From contig BLZA01000058.1 of the NCBI GenBank assembly GCA_013423385.1, positions 434,001-498,000 of the forward strand: a stretch of 64,000 nucleotides of DNA, read 5' to 3'. Shown in pieces: positions 49,229-61,221 of this stretch. Under the pieces are notes generated by a model, which did not search any database, was not told where the DNA came from, and saw only the letters and a list, made by a program, of their open reading frames with translations. The position numbers and the translations under genes were made by a program. Within the stretch, counting starts at the first letter, position 1. Every line of letters starts with the position of its first letter. This stretch comes from Naganishia liquefaciens. Its lineage: Eukaryota; Basidiomycota; Tremellomycetes; Filobasidiales; Filobasidiaceae.

Positions 49229-51271
49229 TTATCTCTCCTTCCCGATCCTCCCCAACGCCCGTTCCACCTCATCCACTTTTTCCATTCGCCTTTTGACCAA
49301 CACCTCGAGCCCCTCGGCACCGACCACCGCCTTCTTGACGACCTTGTCCTGCACAATCTCCCTCACCGCCCTCGTCAAATCCTCTTCCAAGCCCTGCTCA
49401 ACGCGTTCCCAATCGCGCCAAAACACACGCTGGGCTTTGGCCCATGCGCCAACGGCCCATCGAAGGGAGACCATCCCACCCAACAATCCGAGGCCCGTCG
49501 CCGTCGGCGCATCGATCAAGTCTAGCGGAACCGCGGCGGTCCACGACGCCGAGGCCGAGAGGAACGTCGTGCTCCACCCGGTGATCGTCGTCCTCAACGC
49601 ACGTCGCTGAATTGCGGGCACGCTCGAGATGAGGAGTTGCGCGCGACGTGCCTCTATGGGCGGGAGAAGCGTCGAGGGCGTCAGTCGTGCGTCGCGGTCG
49701 AGTTGAGAAAGTTGATTCATGAGCAGCGGCGAGTAGAAGGGTGCCGGGTGGGGCCCGTGCGATGCGTGGGATTTCAGCAGCTTGGAAGTTTCGGCGCTTA
49801 GCCGGTCGTGAATCTGTTCAAGTTGTCCGCACTCGAATGCCAGCTGCCAGTCCGTCAGCCAAGCCCTCGGAACAAAACGGAAGGGACTCACTTGCTGCGC
49901 GATCCCTTGACCCCATCGTCCCTGCACGACCCTCCCCACCGCCTCACCCACCCCCTCCATGCCCCACCCCCAGACCCTAACCCCCTTCAACAAACCCTCA
50001 ACCTCCCCCCTCGCCCTTCCCAACTCCTCTCTCACCCTCTCCTCCCGCCCACTCTCCATCTTTCCTACCCCAACTGCCTCATGCGCCGCATGCGCACGTA
50101 GTTCTTCCGCCTCGCCTCGCACTCGCAGCGCTTCCTCCGTCGCCTGCGCTATCACGCGCGAAACGTAGCCCTTTGCCTGGCTCGCGACGTGTTCGGCGCT
50201 CTGCGCACGTGCTTCCGCGGGATTGATCTCACGAAGGGCGTGTAAGAGTGTTTGTGATGTTGCGCCGAGATTGGAAGCGAGGTAAGGGGCCTGAAATGCC
50301 GTAAAGTCGGGCTTGGCGTCGGGGGAGGATGCGTCGATGGTGAGTCGAAGGGCATGAATGGCTGTGATACCGGCTTCCGAATCAAGAAAGTGTACCTCGG
50401 GCATGGGGAGATCCGTGATCGTGCGCCACTGCGCGGCTATACGACTAAGGATCCGTTGACGTGCGGCTGTCTCCCCCCCTGGTGCGGCCCGGCCGGGGAG
50501 TGCGCCGTCAATGACCAAGGCCATGGGTTTCCCTGCGACACTTCGAGCAAGTTCCGTAAGACGAGACGTGAATAGACGGAGCGGGTCGAGGACGAGGATG
50601 ACGGTGTCGGTTTTGAGCAGGGCGGAGAGGGCCTCCGAGGGATTGCGAGAGGTGATTTCGACAAGGGAAGCGTTGGCGTCGCGGAGCCAGGGTGATGGAA
50701 CGGTGAGACTGTTCACCTTTCTGCTAGTCTCGTCCGCGTACCTGTTCCCGAGATACCATCAGTTCCAATTCATATAGCGAAACGAATGAGCGACGGTCAC
50801 GCACTGCACCATGAATTCCGCGCCTGTGTGAACCTCGTCATGCCGCCGCTGAATGGCCATTGTCGTCGCCGCGTTCTCGGAAAAGGGATCAAGCAGGAGC
50901 GCCGTGACAACATTCCCGGCAGCGCTGGGAACCCCGTCCGGCGTATCGCTGTACACTACGCAGACGACTCAGCTCCCAGCTCACAAAAAGAGACAGAACC
51001 AACGGAAAGACGCACCGCCGACGCGAACCTGATGGTCCGCCAATATTCGCTGCAAAACACTCATCGCTCGCTCACTCCACACCACATCCCCTCCCACCTG
51101 TCCCTCGAGGATGTCATACAACCCCTCAAGCTCACGCACAACGGGCGCCTTGACGACGGGTACTGGAACAGACTCATCGCGGTGCTGGATTGCGGTGGAT
51201 GCGTAGCGTGCAGCGCGATTGGGATGGCCAACGGCGCGGATGGCGCGCAGACGCGAGGTGGTGAGACGCAT
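49229..51271 (-). CDS. MMC1-like mitochondrial protein
   Basis: Three exons, about 640 residues. Exon 1 begins MRLTTSRLRAIRAVGHPNRA, a typical mitochondrial presequence. Exon 2 (YSDTPDGVPSAAGN...) joins through HSYADETSRK to the long exon 3. That has TDTVILVLDPLRLFTSRL and KPMALVIDGALPG, a Glu/Arg-rich helical middle, then SPLLMNQLSQLDRDARL, PPIEARRAQLLISSVPA, a hydrophobic stretch LIDAPTATGLGLLGGMV and a helical end. This resembles the fungal Mmc1 family, reported as a mitochondrial inner-membrane/matrix protein with a dynamin-like layout. The match is from memory of motif style, so the name is tentative. It starts 204 bp from SDO1 on the other strand. Confidence 0.65.
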
Positions 51272-51475
51272 CGGAGTGTGCGGTGGATCCGTCTACCGCT
51301 TTCTCGCTCGGGTGGCCGGGAATCAAGGAGGAGGAGATGGAGAAGATGGGCTGGGCGGGGAGTACTGATTACGTAACATCGATCGCCGCGGATGCCCTCG
51401 AGATTGCCTCGAGTGGTTGAATTAATTCCCTTGAACCCAAGTGCAATAGTGTTCGCCTCATTCGAATCAAACAAG
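51272..51475. promoter_or_regulatory. Short divergent promoter MMC1-like / SDO1
   Basis: Only 204 bp separate the start codons. It contains the palindrome TTACGTAA at about 51368-51376. Both genes must share this control region. Confidence 0.55.
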
Positions 51476-53323
51476 ATGAAGATCAACCAGCCATCGGCAT
51501 CCATCAAGTACGCTCTTACGCACTCCTCTTGCTGACCAAAGAGCCCTCGCTGACCACAGCATCGCAGGCTGACAAACGTCAGTGTCGTGCGTATCAAGAA
51601 GGGCGGCAAGCGATTCGAGGTCCGTTACGGCATATGTCGGGCTTAACAGTGGCTGATGGGTACGCATAGATCGCATGTTACAAAAATAAAGTCGGAGAAT
51701 ACCGGTCGGGAGTGTAAGTCCACTGTGCACCTCCGAGAATTGTCAAACGCCCTCCATTATCGCCGTCGCTAACGCTCCTTGCCGACGCATAGCGAAAAAG
51801 ACGTCGATGAGGTTCTTCAAATCGCCAACGTCTTCACCAACGTCTCCAAAGGTGCCGTCGCCAAAACAACCGACCTCCAATCCTGCTTCCGAACCACCTC
51901 CATTCCCGACATCGTGCGCGAGATCCTTCTCAAGGGTGAACTGCAAGTGGGCGAGAAAGAGCGCAGTCACGCTTTAGGAAATTTGTGGAAGGAGGTGGCC
52001 GGACTAGTGGCGGACAAGGTAGTGGATCCCGCGACGAAGCGGCCGTATAGCGTCAGCATGGTGGAAAAGGCGATGCAAGAGGTGCATTTTAATGTGCGCG
52101 CCGAGCGGAGCGCCAAAAGTCAGGTGAGTTGCGTCGGCGGTTGTGCAGAATGCAAGTGATCGGGAGGATTAGAGCGGAAGGGAGGACGGCAGAATGCTGG
52201 ACGACTTGCGAACCGAGGCGGATGCGTCTCAGCCAGGTTCCGCCCCGACTCAGCGGGAAAGTCTTGTCAAGTGTCGTAATCAAGGGTACTTTCTACATTG
52301 ACGTCATCCATCGAGAGACGGTGACATTCTGGTATTTCGCCCCAGTAATTTGGTTTCAAGATGTCTTCCAAGCTGTGGGTTGGGAAACTCGCCGAGGTAT
52401 ACCTCACGAGCCGCTCACAGTGCCGACACGACGGAAGAAGTGCCTGCACTTCGCCTAGCCGTTGCACGAGATGCGCAGCAGTCGGTGATGGATCACGTTG
52501 TTGGGTCCCGCGGCGCGAAAGCGCATCAAGACAAAAGCTCGGGATGTATCGGAGAACCTTAGAAGCGTGAGACGATTTCACTAGAATGCCTTCCCTCCGG
52601 CAAGTCGGTGCAACCTTGGTATCAATTCGCAAGACGTATTCGCTCAATTATGCGAAAGCTTAGCGTCTACAGTATAGTTTGCCAGGAAGATGACATTGGC
52701 CATTCGGCATTCAAGTGTGCTCGACCTCTTCCGACGCAATAGCCGGGGCTGCGCACGGGTCCTTACAACGTTACTGAGGATGGCGATTATCAGGGCGTTC
52801 GGATGATGATGATTGCGGTGGCAGGTGACCTCCTTGAAGGCACCAACTGCGGGCCAATATTGTCGCTCGTTCGTCTACAAGCAAATCACAACACACTTTC
52901 CGTCTCCTTTGCCGCCTCCCAGCTCATCACCGCAATGCTGACACTCCTCGGTCGCCTCCAGGCCCTCGAATGCATCAAGCTTCTCCTCGAGAAATCCCCG
53001 CTTCCGATCGAACGCGCCCGCATGAAGGTCCGGATTACCATGCCAAATCGCGATGGTAAGCGCCTCAAGGAGCGCGTACTCGCGTGCGCCGATACAGTGG
53101 AAGAGGACGACATGACCAGCGAGGAATGGGAGGTGGTGAGTACCAAAAAGAACAAAAGAGGCTGTATGGCATTGACGTATGCATTTCCTGTGCGCAGATT
53201 ATGCTTATCGATCCGGGACAGTTCCGGGTGTTGAACGAGTTGCTCGAGGCTGAGACTAAAGGGCGCGGGAGGATGGAGAGTATGGGCTATGCGGCGGTGA
53301 CGACGGAGGAAAAGCTCGAGTAG
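51476..53323 (+). CDS. SDO1: SBDS-family ribosome maturation factor
   Basis: Six exons. MKINQPSASIK|LTNVSVVRIKKGGKRFE|IACYKNKVGEYRSGV|EKDVDEVLQIANVFTN gives the N-terminal FYSH domain with its conserved NVSKG turn. Next is the helical domain with NLWKEVAGLVADKVVDP and RPYSVSMVEKAM. After a long intron come ALECIKLLLEKSPLPIERARMK and a last exon ending VTTEEKLE. The C-terminal domain is a little short but in range for fungi. Sdo1, with Efl1, evicts Tif6/eIF6 from 60S subunits in the cytoplasm. The intron at 52124-52961 is 838 nt against a usual ~60. Intact gene. Confidence 0.93.
52124..52961 (+). other. 838-nt intron of SDO1
   Basis: Donor GTGAGT after CAG 52121-52123; acceptor ...CGCCTCCAG before GCCCTCGAA at 52962. 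The join restores a continuous SBDS sequence (AKSQ|ALECIK). It is over ten times longer than most introns here. An ATGATGA run near 52805 and a CTGA near 52938 resemble snoRNA C and D boxes, but they are far apart. No nested gene is proven. Confidence 0.8.
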
Positions 53324-53745
53324 TACGGTGTTGCCTTTGCAATACTGTCTCGGTGATTTCGTCAGGCGCTCAGCATCATCAACGGGTCGGGATCTTGTTA
53401 TTACATCTATAATACAACAAAATCAACACGATATGGTACAAACGCCCGGGCCGACGGGGCTCAGGATAGCAAAGCTTAATTGACGCGCAAAGACGAGGTA
53501 AACCTGGAGGGGATATTTGTCGTCCTGTTTGCCTCCAAAGAGTCCATTAGGAGATAAAGGACTTGGACGGCGCATCGCTAGGAGAAAACAGGGTCCGAGG
53601 CAAAGCAGACGCGGTGAAGCATTTTTCACATGAGGCGCCCGACAGCCGGTATGCGATTAAGGCAACAGGCTTCACCATTGGGCTTGAGCTGAGCCACAAC
53701 GCTGGATTATTCAAACGGACCCCATGACACGGGTTCACTGGCTCA
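53324..53745. other. 3' region between SDO1 and a convergent orphan
   Basis: 422 bp, no gene seen. Confidence 0.55.
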
Positions 53746-54459
53746 TCATTTCAACAGCCGATGCTTTATGATGTTCGATATTGGCAGCGCGCCCGGGGCA
53801 TGCTTCTCTTGCCCTATCACAATGCAGGCGGAAGATTTCCTCGATTTCGATATGGGTGATCCGCCATCACGAGAGCCATCATCCGCGAGCACCGGTTGCA
53901 TGGAAAGGACAAGGTCGGAATCGACAACAGTTAATGACGCCGCCGATTGTGAATCAGATATCATCAGATGCTTGTGTCGCTTGTCCAATTCGACGTTCGC
54001 GGCGACCTCCGACCACCATGCAAGAGCTGAAAAGTTTTCTAAGTCTTCGCGCTCATTCTCTGAGTCTCGACTTTGCTCCGCGCCGTCCCGCATGCTACTT
54101 TGTTTGCGGTCGAGGTGCTCCACCTCATCAACTATCACATGTTGGAGGTAGAATTGCTCGCCCTCAGCCTCGGCGCAGATTCGGTCATACGCAGAAAGAC
54201 CTTTTCCTGAAGAACAGTGCTCGTGGAAAAGCTCCTGCTTGTAGGGGACATGTCGAGTCTGTATGTCGGTTCCGGTCGCCAACTCTGTCGGAGCGCTATT
54301 CTCCTGCTCTCTTGGACGCAATGACAGGCGATGACGCATGGGAACACATGTATTCGGCATCCAATCCGGAAGCGGGCGAAGTGTGGCACATACAGCGCCT
54401 GTCAGTTCTACTACGGTTGGGGATCCAAGTTGGTCGAAGCGAGAGCTTTGACTGGACAT
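53746..54459 (-). CDS. Hypothetical single-exon protein
   Basis: A 237-codon frame starting MSSQSSRFDQLGSPTVVELT. The protein is polar and Ser/Glu-rich, with a helical middle (EGEQFYLQHVIVDEVEHLDR) and no known domain, signal peptide or membrane helix. I prefer this strand because it has a natural ATG and a globular-like middle. An almost equally long frame exists on the plus strand (53781-54461), so strand choice is uncertain. No homologue recognised. Confidence 0.4.
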   Translation of the reverse strand: MSSQSSRFDQLGSPTVVELTGAVCATLRPLPDWMPNTCVPMRHRLSLRPREQENSAPTELATGTDIQTRHVPYKQELFHEHCSSGKGLSAYDRICAEAEGEQFYLQHVIVDEVEHLDRKQSSMRDGAEQSRDSENEREDLENFSALAWWSEVAANVELDKRHKHLMISDSQSAASLTVVDSDLVLSMQPVLADDGSRDGGSPISKSRKSSACIVIGQEKHAPGALPISNIIKHRLLK

Positions 54460-54966
54460 GAGGTGTGGCAGTAATCAATCAGACGACCTGAAGGCCTTCA
54501 TAGCAAGTATTAGTCGATCAGTCCTGCCTCACGGCTTTTATAGCTTTTGACCGTGCGCCGAGGCTGTGTACCAGCTTGACCGATTACGAACGCGGAAGTC
54601 CTAATGCTGTGTTTGGCCCACTTTCAAAGAAGATCCTTTATGTCCAAACAGCACAAATGGCTCGGCGTTAAATGAACTCGGTGAGCCTCCATTCAGCAGC
54701 CTGAGCAGACGGGTCGTTTGGGTTCGAGAGAGAAAGGACAGGCAACGAGACAAGACGAGTAGACGCGGAATTCCTTTGTGAGAGTCATCCTAAGGCATTT
54801 CCTCTTCCGCAAAGGATGACATCATGGAGAACGGTTAATGCAGGGCGATCTGTGTTTGTAGAAATATAAAATAGGCTATACATCCGGAATTGCCTTCATT
54901 CGCACCTTGAAGCCGAAGCAGAAAGGGCTCTGATTCAGTGACCCCACGAACTGTTTCCACAAGGCC
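54460..54966. other. Intergenic, divergent
   Basis: 507 bp between two outward-facing hypothetical genes; no gene seen. Confidence 0.5.
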
Positions 54967-56306
54967 ATGAGCTCGTCTCCAGCGATCACAACGGTTACCC
55001 GGACCCACACAGTCACCATCATAGACACTACCCCCGGTCCGACTGCATCTCCCCCGCTCGAGGAGGAACCTTTTGGCCGAGCAGAGGAACCTAGGACGAC
55101 GCCCGAAACTCCTCCTTATCCATTCACTCCGCCCCAATGGCGCGGGTTGCCTGACGACGGTTGGCCACCGTTTTACCCGTATCTTTTGCCAGAGGATATA
55201 CCTCACCTGGTCTCTGCCTCTCCGCCGGATTACTCAGACTATGTGGCTGGAAGAGTTATGGATCCTTTGACAGCCATCCTCTCTATCTTTATTGTCTCAT
55301 TGATGTACTGGGGCTTCAAGAATGGGGGAATAGCGGGGCTGTTGCAACAATACCAAGCGAGCAATGTAAGTCCCATAATTATCGAGGAGACAAGATTGGT
55401 CGACTGATTTGCACCTGCTGATTAGGCTGGTTCGGAGGCTGTAGTTGACGAAAATCCAGGCGGTGATGCGGCAAAGAAATCCTCCTCGTCAAGATCAAGT
55501 CACTCGAAGGAGAAAGATGAGTGAGTCTTGCTTCAAGAGCTACCGATTCAGTAGAATACTATTTTGGGTCATTGTAGTCTTCCAACTCCGACGGCCGCGG
55601 TACCCGCAGTGTCTCCAGCAGCTTTCATCAGCTTGATCACGTTCGCGTTCCTTGCTGCGTTCGTCATACAGGGACCGTTAGGGCTCAAATCAGGTTTCAC
55701 GGGCAAAAATCCCAGCGAGAATAATCCGCGATCCTCCACCTTGAATCTTCCTAGTATACTAGAGCTTCTCTCCTTGAAGACACCCGGCATCTCGGATCCA
55801 GCTCATCATGAGAAGCACACAGTTCCGACGCAGTTTCACCGCTCTAGCCCTGGGATGAGCGGTCAAGGGTCCAGCAATAACAAAGACGGACATCAGCAAT
55901 GGAGCTGGGTTTTTCATAGTCGTGCGTGTCTCTTCACATGCGCCTGAGATAGGGTCCTTGCCTGCTCAAAGATATAGCTTTCGAGACCTCTCAACAGGAA
56001 CGCGTGCCAGAATACACATCGCATGAGGGGGCTCCTGCAAAAAGTGGAGAGTCGTACATCCGGAGCAGAAACCTCGCCTTCTTTGGATTACCTCCTTTCT
56101 TGCAAAGTGAGCATGTTTCACACGATGAATGTATATTCCCTGGAGCTCGTTCGTCAGCTTTTCCGATGTGCCAGCGAGACCCCGCGCTATGTTCCAGCTT
56201 GATTCATGATATGACGCCGGCGCAACTTGCGATTATCTTGGGGCTAGAAGTTCCCGCAATTGAAAAAGGTGAAAAACGCGATCCACGAAGCCTAGGAGAC
56301 GGCTGA
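54967..56306 (+). CDS. Hypothetical two-pass membrane protein
   Basis: Four exons. The start MSSSPAITTVTRTHTVTII is Thr/Val-rich; a Pro-rich stretch (PPYPFTPPQWRGLPDDG) follows. Two membrane helices are likely: LTAILSIFIVSLMYWGF and, after an exon of Ser/Lys-rich linker (KKSSSSRSSHSKEKDD), FISLITFAFLAAFVIQG. The tail is polar and, past a last intron with donor GTGCGT near 55922, carries NLAFFGLPPF and a Cys-containing segment ending SLGDG. All joins keep phase. No family recognised; it may be lineage-specific. Topology suggests short ends facing one side and a disordered loop between helices. Confidence 0.55.
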
Positions 56307-57070
56307 ATGCATCCTCCATCTTCGTGCTGCATAGCATTGGGCCGTCCTGCGACGGTGCAACCTTCTCCGGTACCTCTCGTCCCGACCCAAGGATTTCTAG
56401 GCTCAAATCAAGGCTTGAAACACCTGGAGACCCTTTTCTACCCCCTACTTATAGGTGCAATCGGGCTCATCGTATTATTCGACTACGGTACTTAGCTAAG
56501 ATGTTGGTTACAAGAAGTTTCGCTTAACGAGACGCAAGACCGAACATCGCCATGTGAACAGCTTGACTTGATGAGCATGAACTGTCCCTTGTAAACAGAA
56601 AGGGGAGCTTGACTCAGTTTTTCCAAATCACACAGAGGAGGAATACTGATGCGATCCGAGTTTAAGCGCTTAAGGGAAGAGCATTGCTACTTCTACTGTG
56701 AAAAGAACCAAGAATACTATGTATATGTCAACGCGTATCGAGAAAGCTTTCCCTGAGGTCTTTCCCAGAATCGCTCTAGAATGCCAGAGTTGGTTCCAAC
56801 ATGCACAATCGGAATCTGTAATTGATTATCCTCTGCCAATTTGCAGACCTTTTCACTTAGCAGACAACCACCGTCTATACCGTCATCATCTCATTCCGGA
56901 GAACGAAAATAGCCTAAAGCTATACATATATCCGACGCAGTAACGCAAGAGACTCTCTCTGCTGTTCAAGCCGGTCTCCAATTCCACAGCTGGCTCGGCG
57001 CGGGACCTTCCTTTATGGCTATCTCCCTCACTTCCTTTCTACACTCCGCAGATCTCTGGAGAAGATAGCG
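56307..57070. other. Gene-free stretch
   Basis: 764 bp. Short frames only (up to 81 codons), without recognisable domains. Confidence 0.5.
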
Positions 57071-58035
57071 ATGGACGTGCTGTTGACTCGCAGTATAAGT
57101 ATCAGTTTGCGTTCTCACAGCGGGGCGCCGATGATGTCCACCATGACAGCGCGTCTGAAACCTTTTTCGCCTCTTTGCGTACGAAATAGTTACCAGAATC
57201 CCCTTCAGATGCACGTCATCACCGCTCAATCGTCGAAGAACTGCTCTAAACCGCAGCAAGAGGTCCAAGGGGCAGACCAGCCGAAGAACGCTTCTACAAT
57301 TCGGATCGTACTTCAAAAAGCCCCGACAACTCCAGGTGCCAAGCCTCACAGCAATGTCAACGGCGCTCCAATACAGAAAAGCGGGCGCGTTCTTCGAAAA
57401 GGCGAAAGGAAAGCTCCACAGGAATCTACGGACCTTATCAAAGCTCTCTCGAACCCATTCGTATACCATCGACCCATTCTCCTACCCGCTCTACAATCCC
57501 TCATTCAGAGCTTAGAAGTTGCATATTCTTGTGTGGAAGCATATGCTTCAGGCGAGTACATGACAGACCGTCCCATCAACTTCGCCCTCGCCCGAGTAAG
57601 GGCTGCCTGGACTAGATTCATTTCACCCTTGAACGCTCTGAATCGGCCTTTGGATGTAAGCAAGACAAGTCAACACCATGAATGGAGTGCGGAGGAGGAA
57701 AGAGAGCGAAAAGCGGTCGGGACGAAGTTGCTCGCTCTGGCTGTTGAGAAACAAAGATGCGTCTTTGCCTGTGCGCCACCTAACACTGCAACATCCCTTT
57801 GATGCATACTGAAACCCTTCTGCTCACAGTAAAGATGTTGCTCAAGGGATATGAAGACGGATCCGAGCAAGCGAGGGCGACTGCAACACGGCAGTTCGAC
57901 GCCTCTTTGATCGAGTTGATCAGTTTCGCGAGCATGATAGCGACTATCGAGCATGCTCTGCAGGTCGCCTACGATGGTGTTGCAGTGAAGCACATAGCTG
58001 AGACTCAGGCTCTACGCGATCTACACACGGAATAG
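57071..58035 (+). CDS. Hypothetical helical protein
   Basis: Two exons joined by an intron from about 57771 to 57827 (donor GTGCGC, acceptor CTCACAG), which links KQRCVFA to LKMLLKGYEDGSEQA in phase. The N-terminal ~120 residues are polar and probably disordered; the rest is helical (LLPALQSLIQSLEVAYSCVEAY, IELISFASMIATIEHALQVAYDG). No domain recognised. The start ATG at 57071 is the first in frame; part of the 5' end could be non-coding. Confidence 0.5.
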
Positions 58036-58949
58036 CAGGTCTAAAGAGGCGATGCACCTCGCGATAGCAGCTTTCTCTTTATGATCTTGTCTGCTTCTTA
58101 CTCCCTCACACCATTGTAGGCGAGCTATACTTCCGGCGTCAAATCATGTACCACTTGTTTGATTCCGAGAACAGGCACCCTGACTCTGTTGCACTTTCCG
58201 TGCCGAACTGGGCATCTATTAAATGTCCAAAGACAAATGATACGGTCACGCATGTTCGATCGGTAGTGGAGCTCTCTCCCAATGCATTGTCTCTTAAGGC
58301 TTGATAATCCGACCAGGGAGGAAGGTGACTTGTAACACATTTTGCGTAGCATTTCCTTCGGCTTCACTCGTTGGAACAGAAATGTCGATGCACTAAGCGG
58401 AAACGAGCGAAGCGGACCGTTTCACTTCTGAAGCCTGGTGCCCCAGAATGAGACAGACTGGCCAATGGGGTAGTCACTCACGGCTCACTTGCTTCATTCT
58501 GCAGGCAGGGAATCTTCCTCAGTTAATAGCAGTAACAGATTCCTGTCGAATCCCTATCGAACACATCGAAAGTCGCCAACCCGGAAAAAGCCGTAAAGAC
58601 AAATGCCTTATGGCAGCGTGGGATGGAGAGGTCCTGAAAAGGCACACTGAGCGGTTCCAAAGGAGTCGGGTTATCATGTACGAGCCTGAGACCCTTAGAC
58701 GCCATGGCTTGAGTGCATTCCCTATGGTTAAGTCTTGTTCCCCTCCATTTCTTTCCTTTCAAGGATGAGACCCAGATGCGATGATGCGCGATCCGTACAT
58801 GATTGATAGAAGCTCCAAAGATAAGAACGTACAACTCCACCGACTCTCCGGATTTCCGAAGCCAGGGCATCCCTCTTCCCAATACGACAACGGTGTGGGC
58901 GATCCTAGTTTTCCCTATGACAGAAGAGATGGTGTTAGTCAAGAAACAA
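58036..58949. other. 3' region between convergent orphan and VPS26
   Basis: 914 bp between stops. A minus frame of 204 codons (58523-59137) overlaps the VPS26 3' end and has no domain. Nothing else supported. Confidence 0.5.
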
Positions 58950-60319
58950 TCAGGGACTCCTTGCAGTTTTCGACTCACGGGATTCTGCGTTATAGCAAGC
59001 GAGTGCAGAAGAAGCGACGACCAAATTAGCATCCCAGTTGGCCCGTACCGCCTGGCTACCACCTGGCTTCCAAATAAGAAAAACGCACCTAAAGATTGTA
59101 ATCTCGCTGCTCTTGAAATACCGTCTATTTTCCTCATCCACCAGTACCAAGTTCAAGTAGTACCGCGTCGAAAATTTCTTATTGACGTCGCGGAATGTCG
59201 GTGTCAATTCAAAGCCGCCGAGGAAGAGACGAATTGGAATTGTTTCGCCTGAAATGCCAGAATTCAGTTGATGAGAACGCAAGTAGAAGCAGGCAGGAAA
59301 GCAAGGACTTACCTCTGACAGGCGCGCCATCCATGATCTCGAATTTCGTAATTGTCTCGCTCTCATTGTATACGTTTGGCGGTGCACCGGTCGTCTCCCG
59401 CCGAATGATGGATAATTCCATGTGTTTAATCTTGATACGTACGAGCAGAAAGTAAATTTTGCCGACGATGACGTCTTTTAGGTGATACCTGCCGCAATTC
59501 ATACATAAGCTTTCGGAAGGCAAGAGTAACAGGGGGAAGGGAATCCCGGACGAACTTTGCCTTATTATACTCAAACTCGATATGCAGACAATCCTCGATT
59601 CCGACCTCCATCTTGATCGCCATGTTGGCATCCGGCGGCATCCGATAGCTGTGGACCCAGATCTCGCGCTCCTTTATCACGTCGCCCATCCGGCGCGCGA
59701 TGGTGACGCGGAGGAAGTAGCTACGGGGGCAAAAAAATGTTCAGCGTGGTCAACGTGCGGGAGGACGTGAAGAGGAGTTACCGTAGCTTGACGTTGATGC
59801 CCGAGTAGGACTCGTATTGCTTTTCGACGTTTTTGAAATTGAACTCAAACGTCTGGGCTTGACGCATCTCGCTCGGCGCCGCGAGTTCCTGTGATAGCGA
59901 GAGGAACTCATAGTCTTTCCCGCTGCAAAGGGGTTTAGCATAGTAGTCAAGCAATGATCCTAAGGTTCTCACCGATCGTAGAACATTTCTGTGCAAAGGC
60001 ATTGCTGAGCCGTTGATCCACGCGCATACACATTTTACTTACCGATCGCTCCCACAAGCTCCAGCCTGATCCCCTCATGAACAAGTTTCTTTCCATCCTT
60101 GACCCTCACCGTCACCACACCTCCCACACTCTCTGCATCATAGTACACCGGACACATCTCCTTCTTTTCACCCGACGCCGTCGTCACCGCTCCCGCTGAC
60201 GATCCATTCGCTCCAGCGCCGCCAGAATGCTTGAGCTCGACCTGCCGACGTGACTCTTCGTTTGCAAGCTTGATGTCTACCTCGACGGGCGTTGCGCCAA
60301 AGCCGAAGAGGGACGCCAT
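58950..60319 (-). CDS. VPS26: Retromer subunit VPS26
   Basis: Start MASLFGFGATPVEVDIKLAN at 60319. Exons give VYYDAESVGGVVTVRVKDGK, FNFKNVEKQYESYSGINVKLRYFLRVT, IWVHSYRMPPDANMAIKMEVG, IVGKIYFLLVRIKIKHMEL and ETIPIRLFLGGFELTPTFRD, then RYYLNLVLVDEENRRYFKS. This is the arrestin-like Vps26, which with Vps35 and Vps29 retrieves cargo from endosomes. It has a Gly/Ala/Ser insert (HSGGAGANGSSAGAVTTASG) in the first domain, usual in fungi. A last intron (GTGCGT donor after ITIF) reads either FRSP-stop or, if kept, 47 more residues ending at the same stop codon at 58950. Confidence 0.93.
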
Positions 60320-61221
60320 CGTGTGGACGGGGAAGGAAGCAGCGGCGAAACGAACATGCGCAGCGGGAAGGGGATTATGATATCAGCATCGTCTCGGCGG
60401 TGTCACCCTCGCTTCGGGCACCAGCGCGGGGGCGCCGTAATAAGGATAAACGCGCATTCCGGTGCGGGAAGGCGAGATAAGATTGCACAAGTGCGCGTTA
60501 TTGTGTTTCGCAAGGCGGCCGAAACCCACTCTTGTCACCTCCTGCATTTCTGATTGGAGTCGTCTATCATCCGTCTCATAGGGCAGCTACAGCCGCAAAA
60601 CTCAGTGCGGCCTTATACATGGCTATAGAAGAATCATGAGTTGAACCACCACTGTATGTTTGAGGTCCTGCAGCTACAGCGTCAAACCAGTCGCTCTTGT
60701 TGTTCCGCAGAGGATGTCATGGCGTCTACCCCAATTGCATGACTGCGAAGGACCCTGGAGCTTCTCTCGCTGGATCGCTCTAGAATTAGACTACTCTTGA
60801 CACCATAGTCGATTGGCTTCGACCCTCCCAAGTTGTCGAGAGATCAGGCAGACGTTAGAGACTTAGGGTCAGCATAACGATAGTAAAAACATCGCTGTCG
60901 CAGGATTTCAGAAAACTCGACGAAGAGGAGCCTAGTCGCGGGGAGCCACGATCATGTATAGCGATGTAGATATGCTATCTTTCCGTCTTGAGCCGCTGCG
61001 ATAAGTGCGGAAAGGGCTTAAATTGACATCGCGCCTTGCATCGTCTGGGCGAAGAAGCAGATAAACAAAGGATATCCACGTGATTCTTTGCCGAGAACCT
61101 GCATAACAGATTGGGAAGACGAGGCAAACAAGAGATGCCCAGCCTCATATAAAGCAGGAATGAAAACTCTCTTGTTAAGGTTTTGAGATTCCTAAACCTG
61201 CAACTATCGCTCTATCCAGAA
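60320..61221. other. Divergent region upstream of VPS26 and the cysteine-repeat gene
   Basis: 902 bp, no gene seen. A CACGTG core lies at 61077-61082, 140 bp before the downstream start. Confidence 0.55.

Noticed and set aside
52267-52647. 126-codon minus frame inside the long SDO1 intron
   Set aside because: No domain, no splice logic and a length expected by chance in GC-rich DNA.
53781-54461. 226-codon plus-strand frame overlapping the orphan at 53746-54459
   Set aside because: Less natural composition than the minus frame; only one of the two can be real and the evidence slightly favours minus.
58523-59137. 204-codon minus frame at the VPS26 3' end
   Set aside because: Overlaps VPS26 coding sequence in another frame and has no domain.
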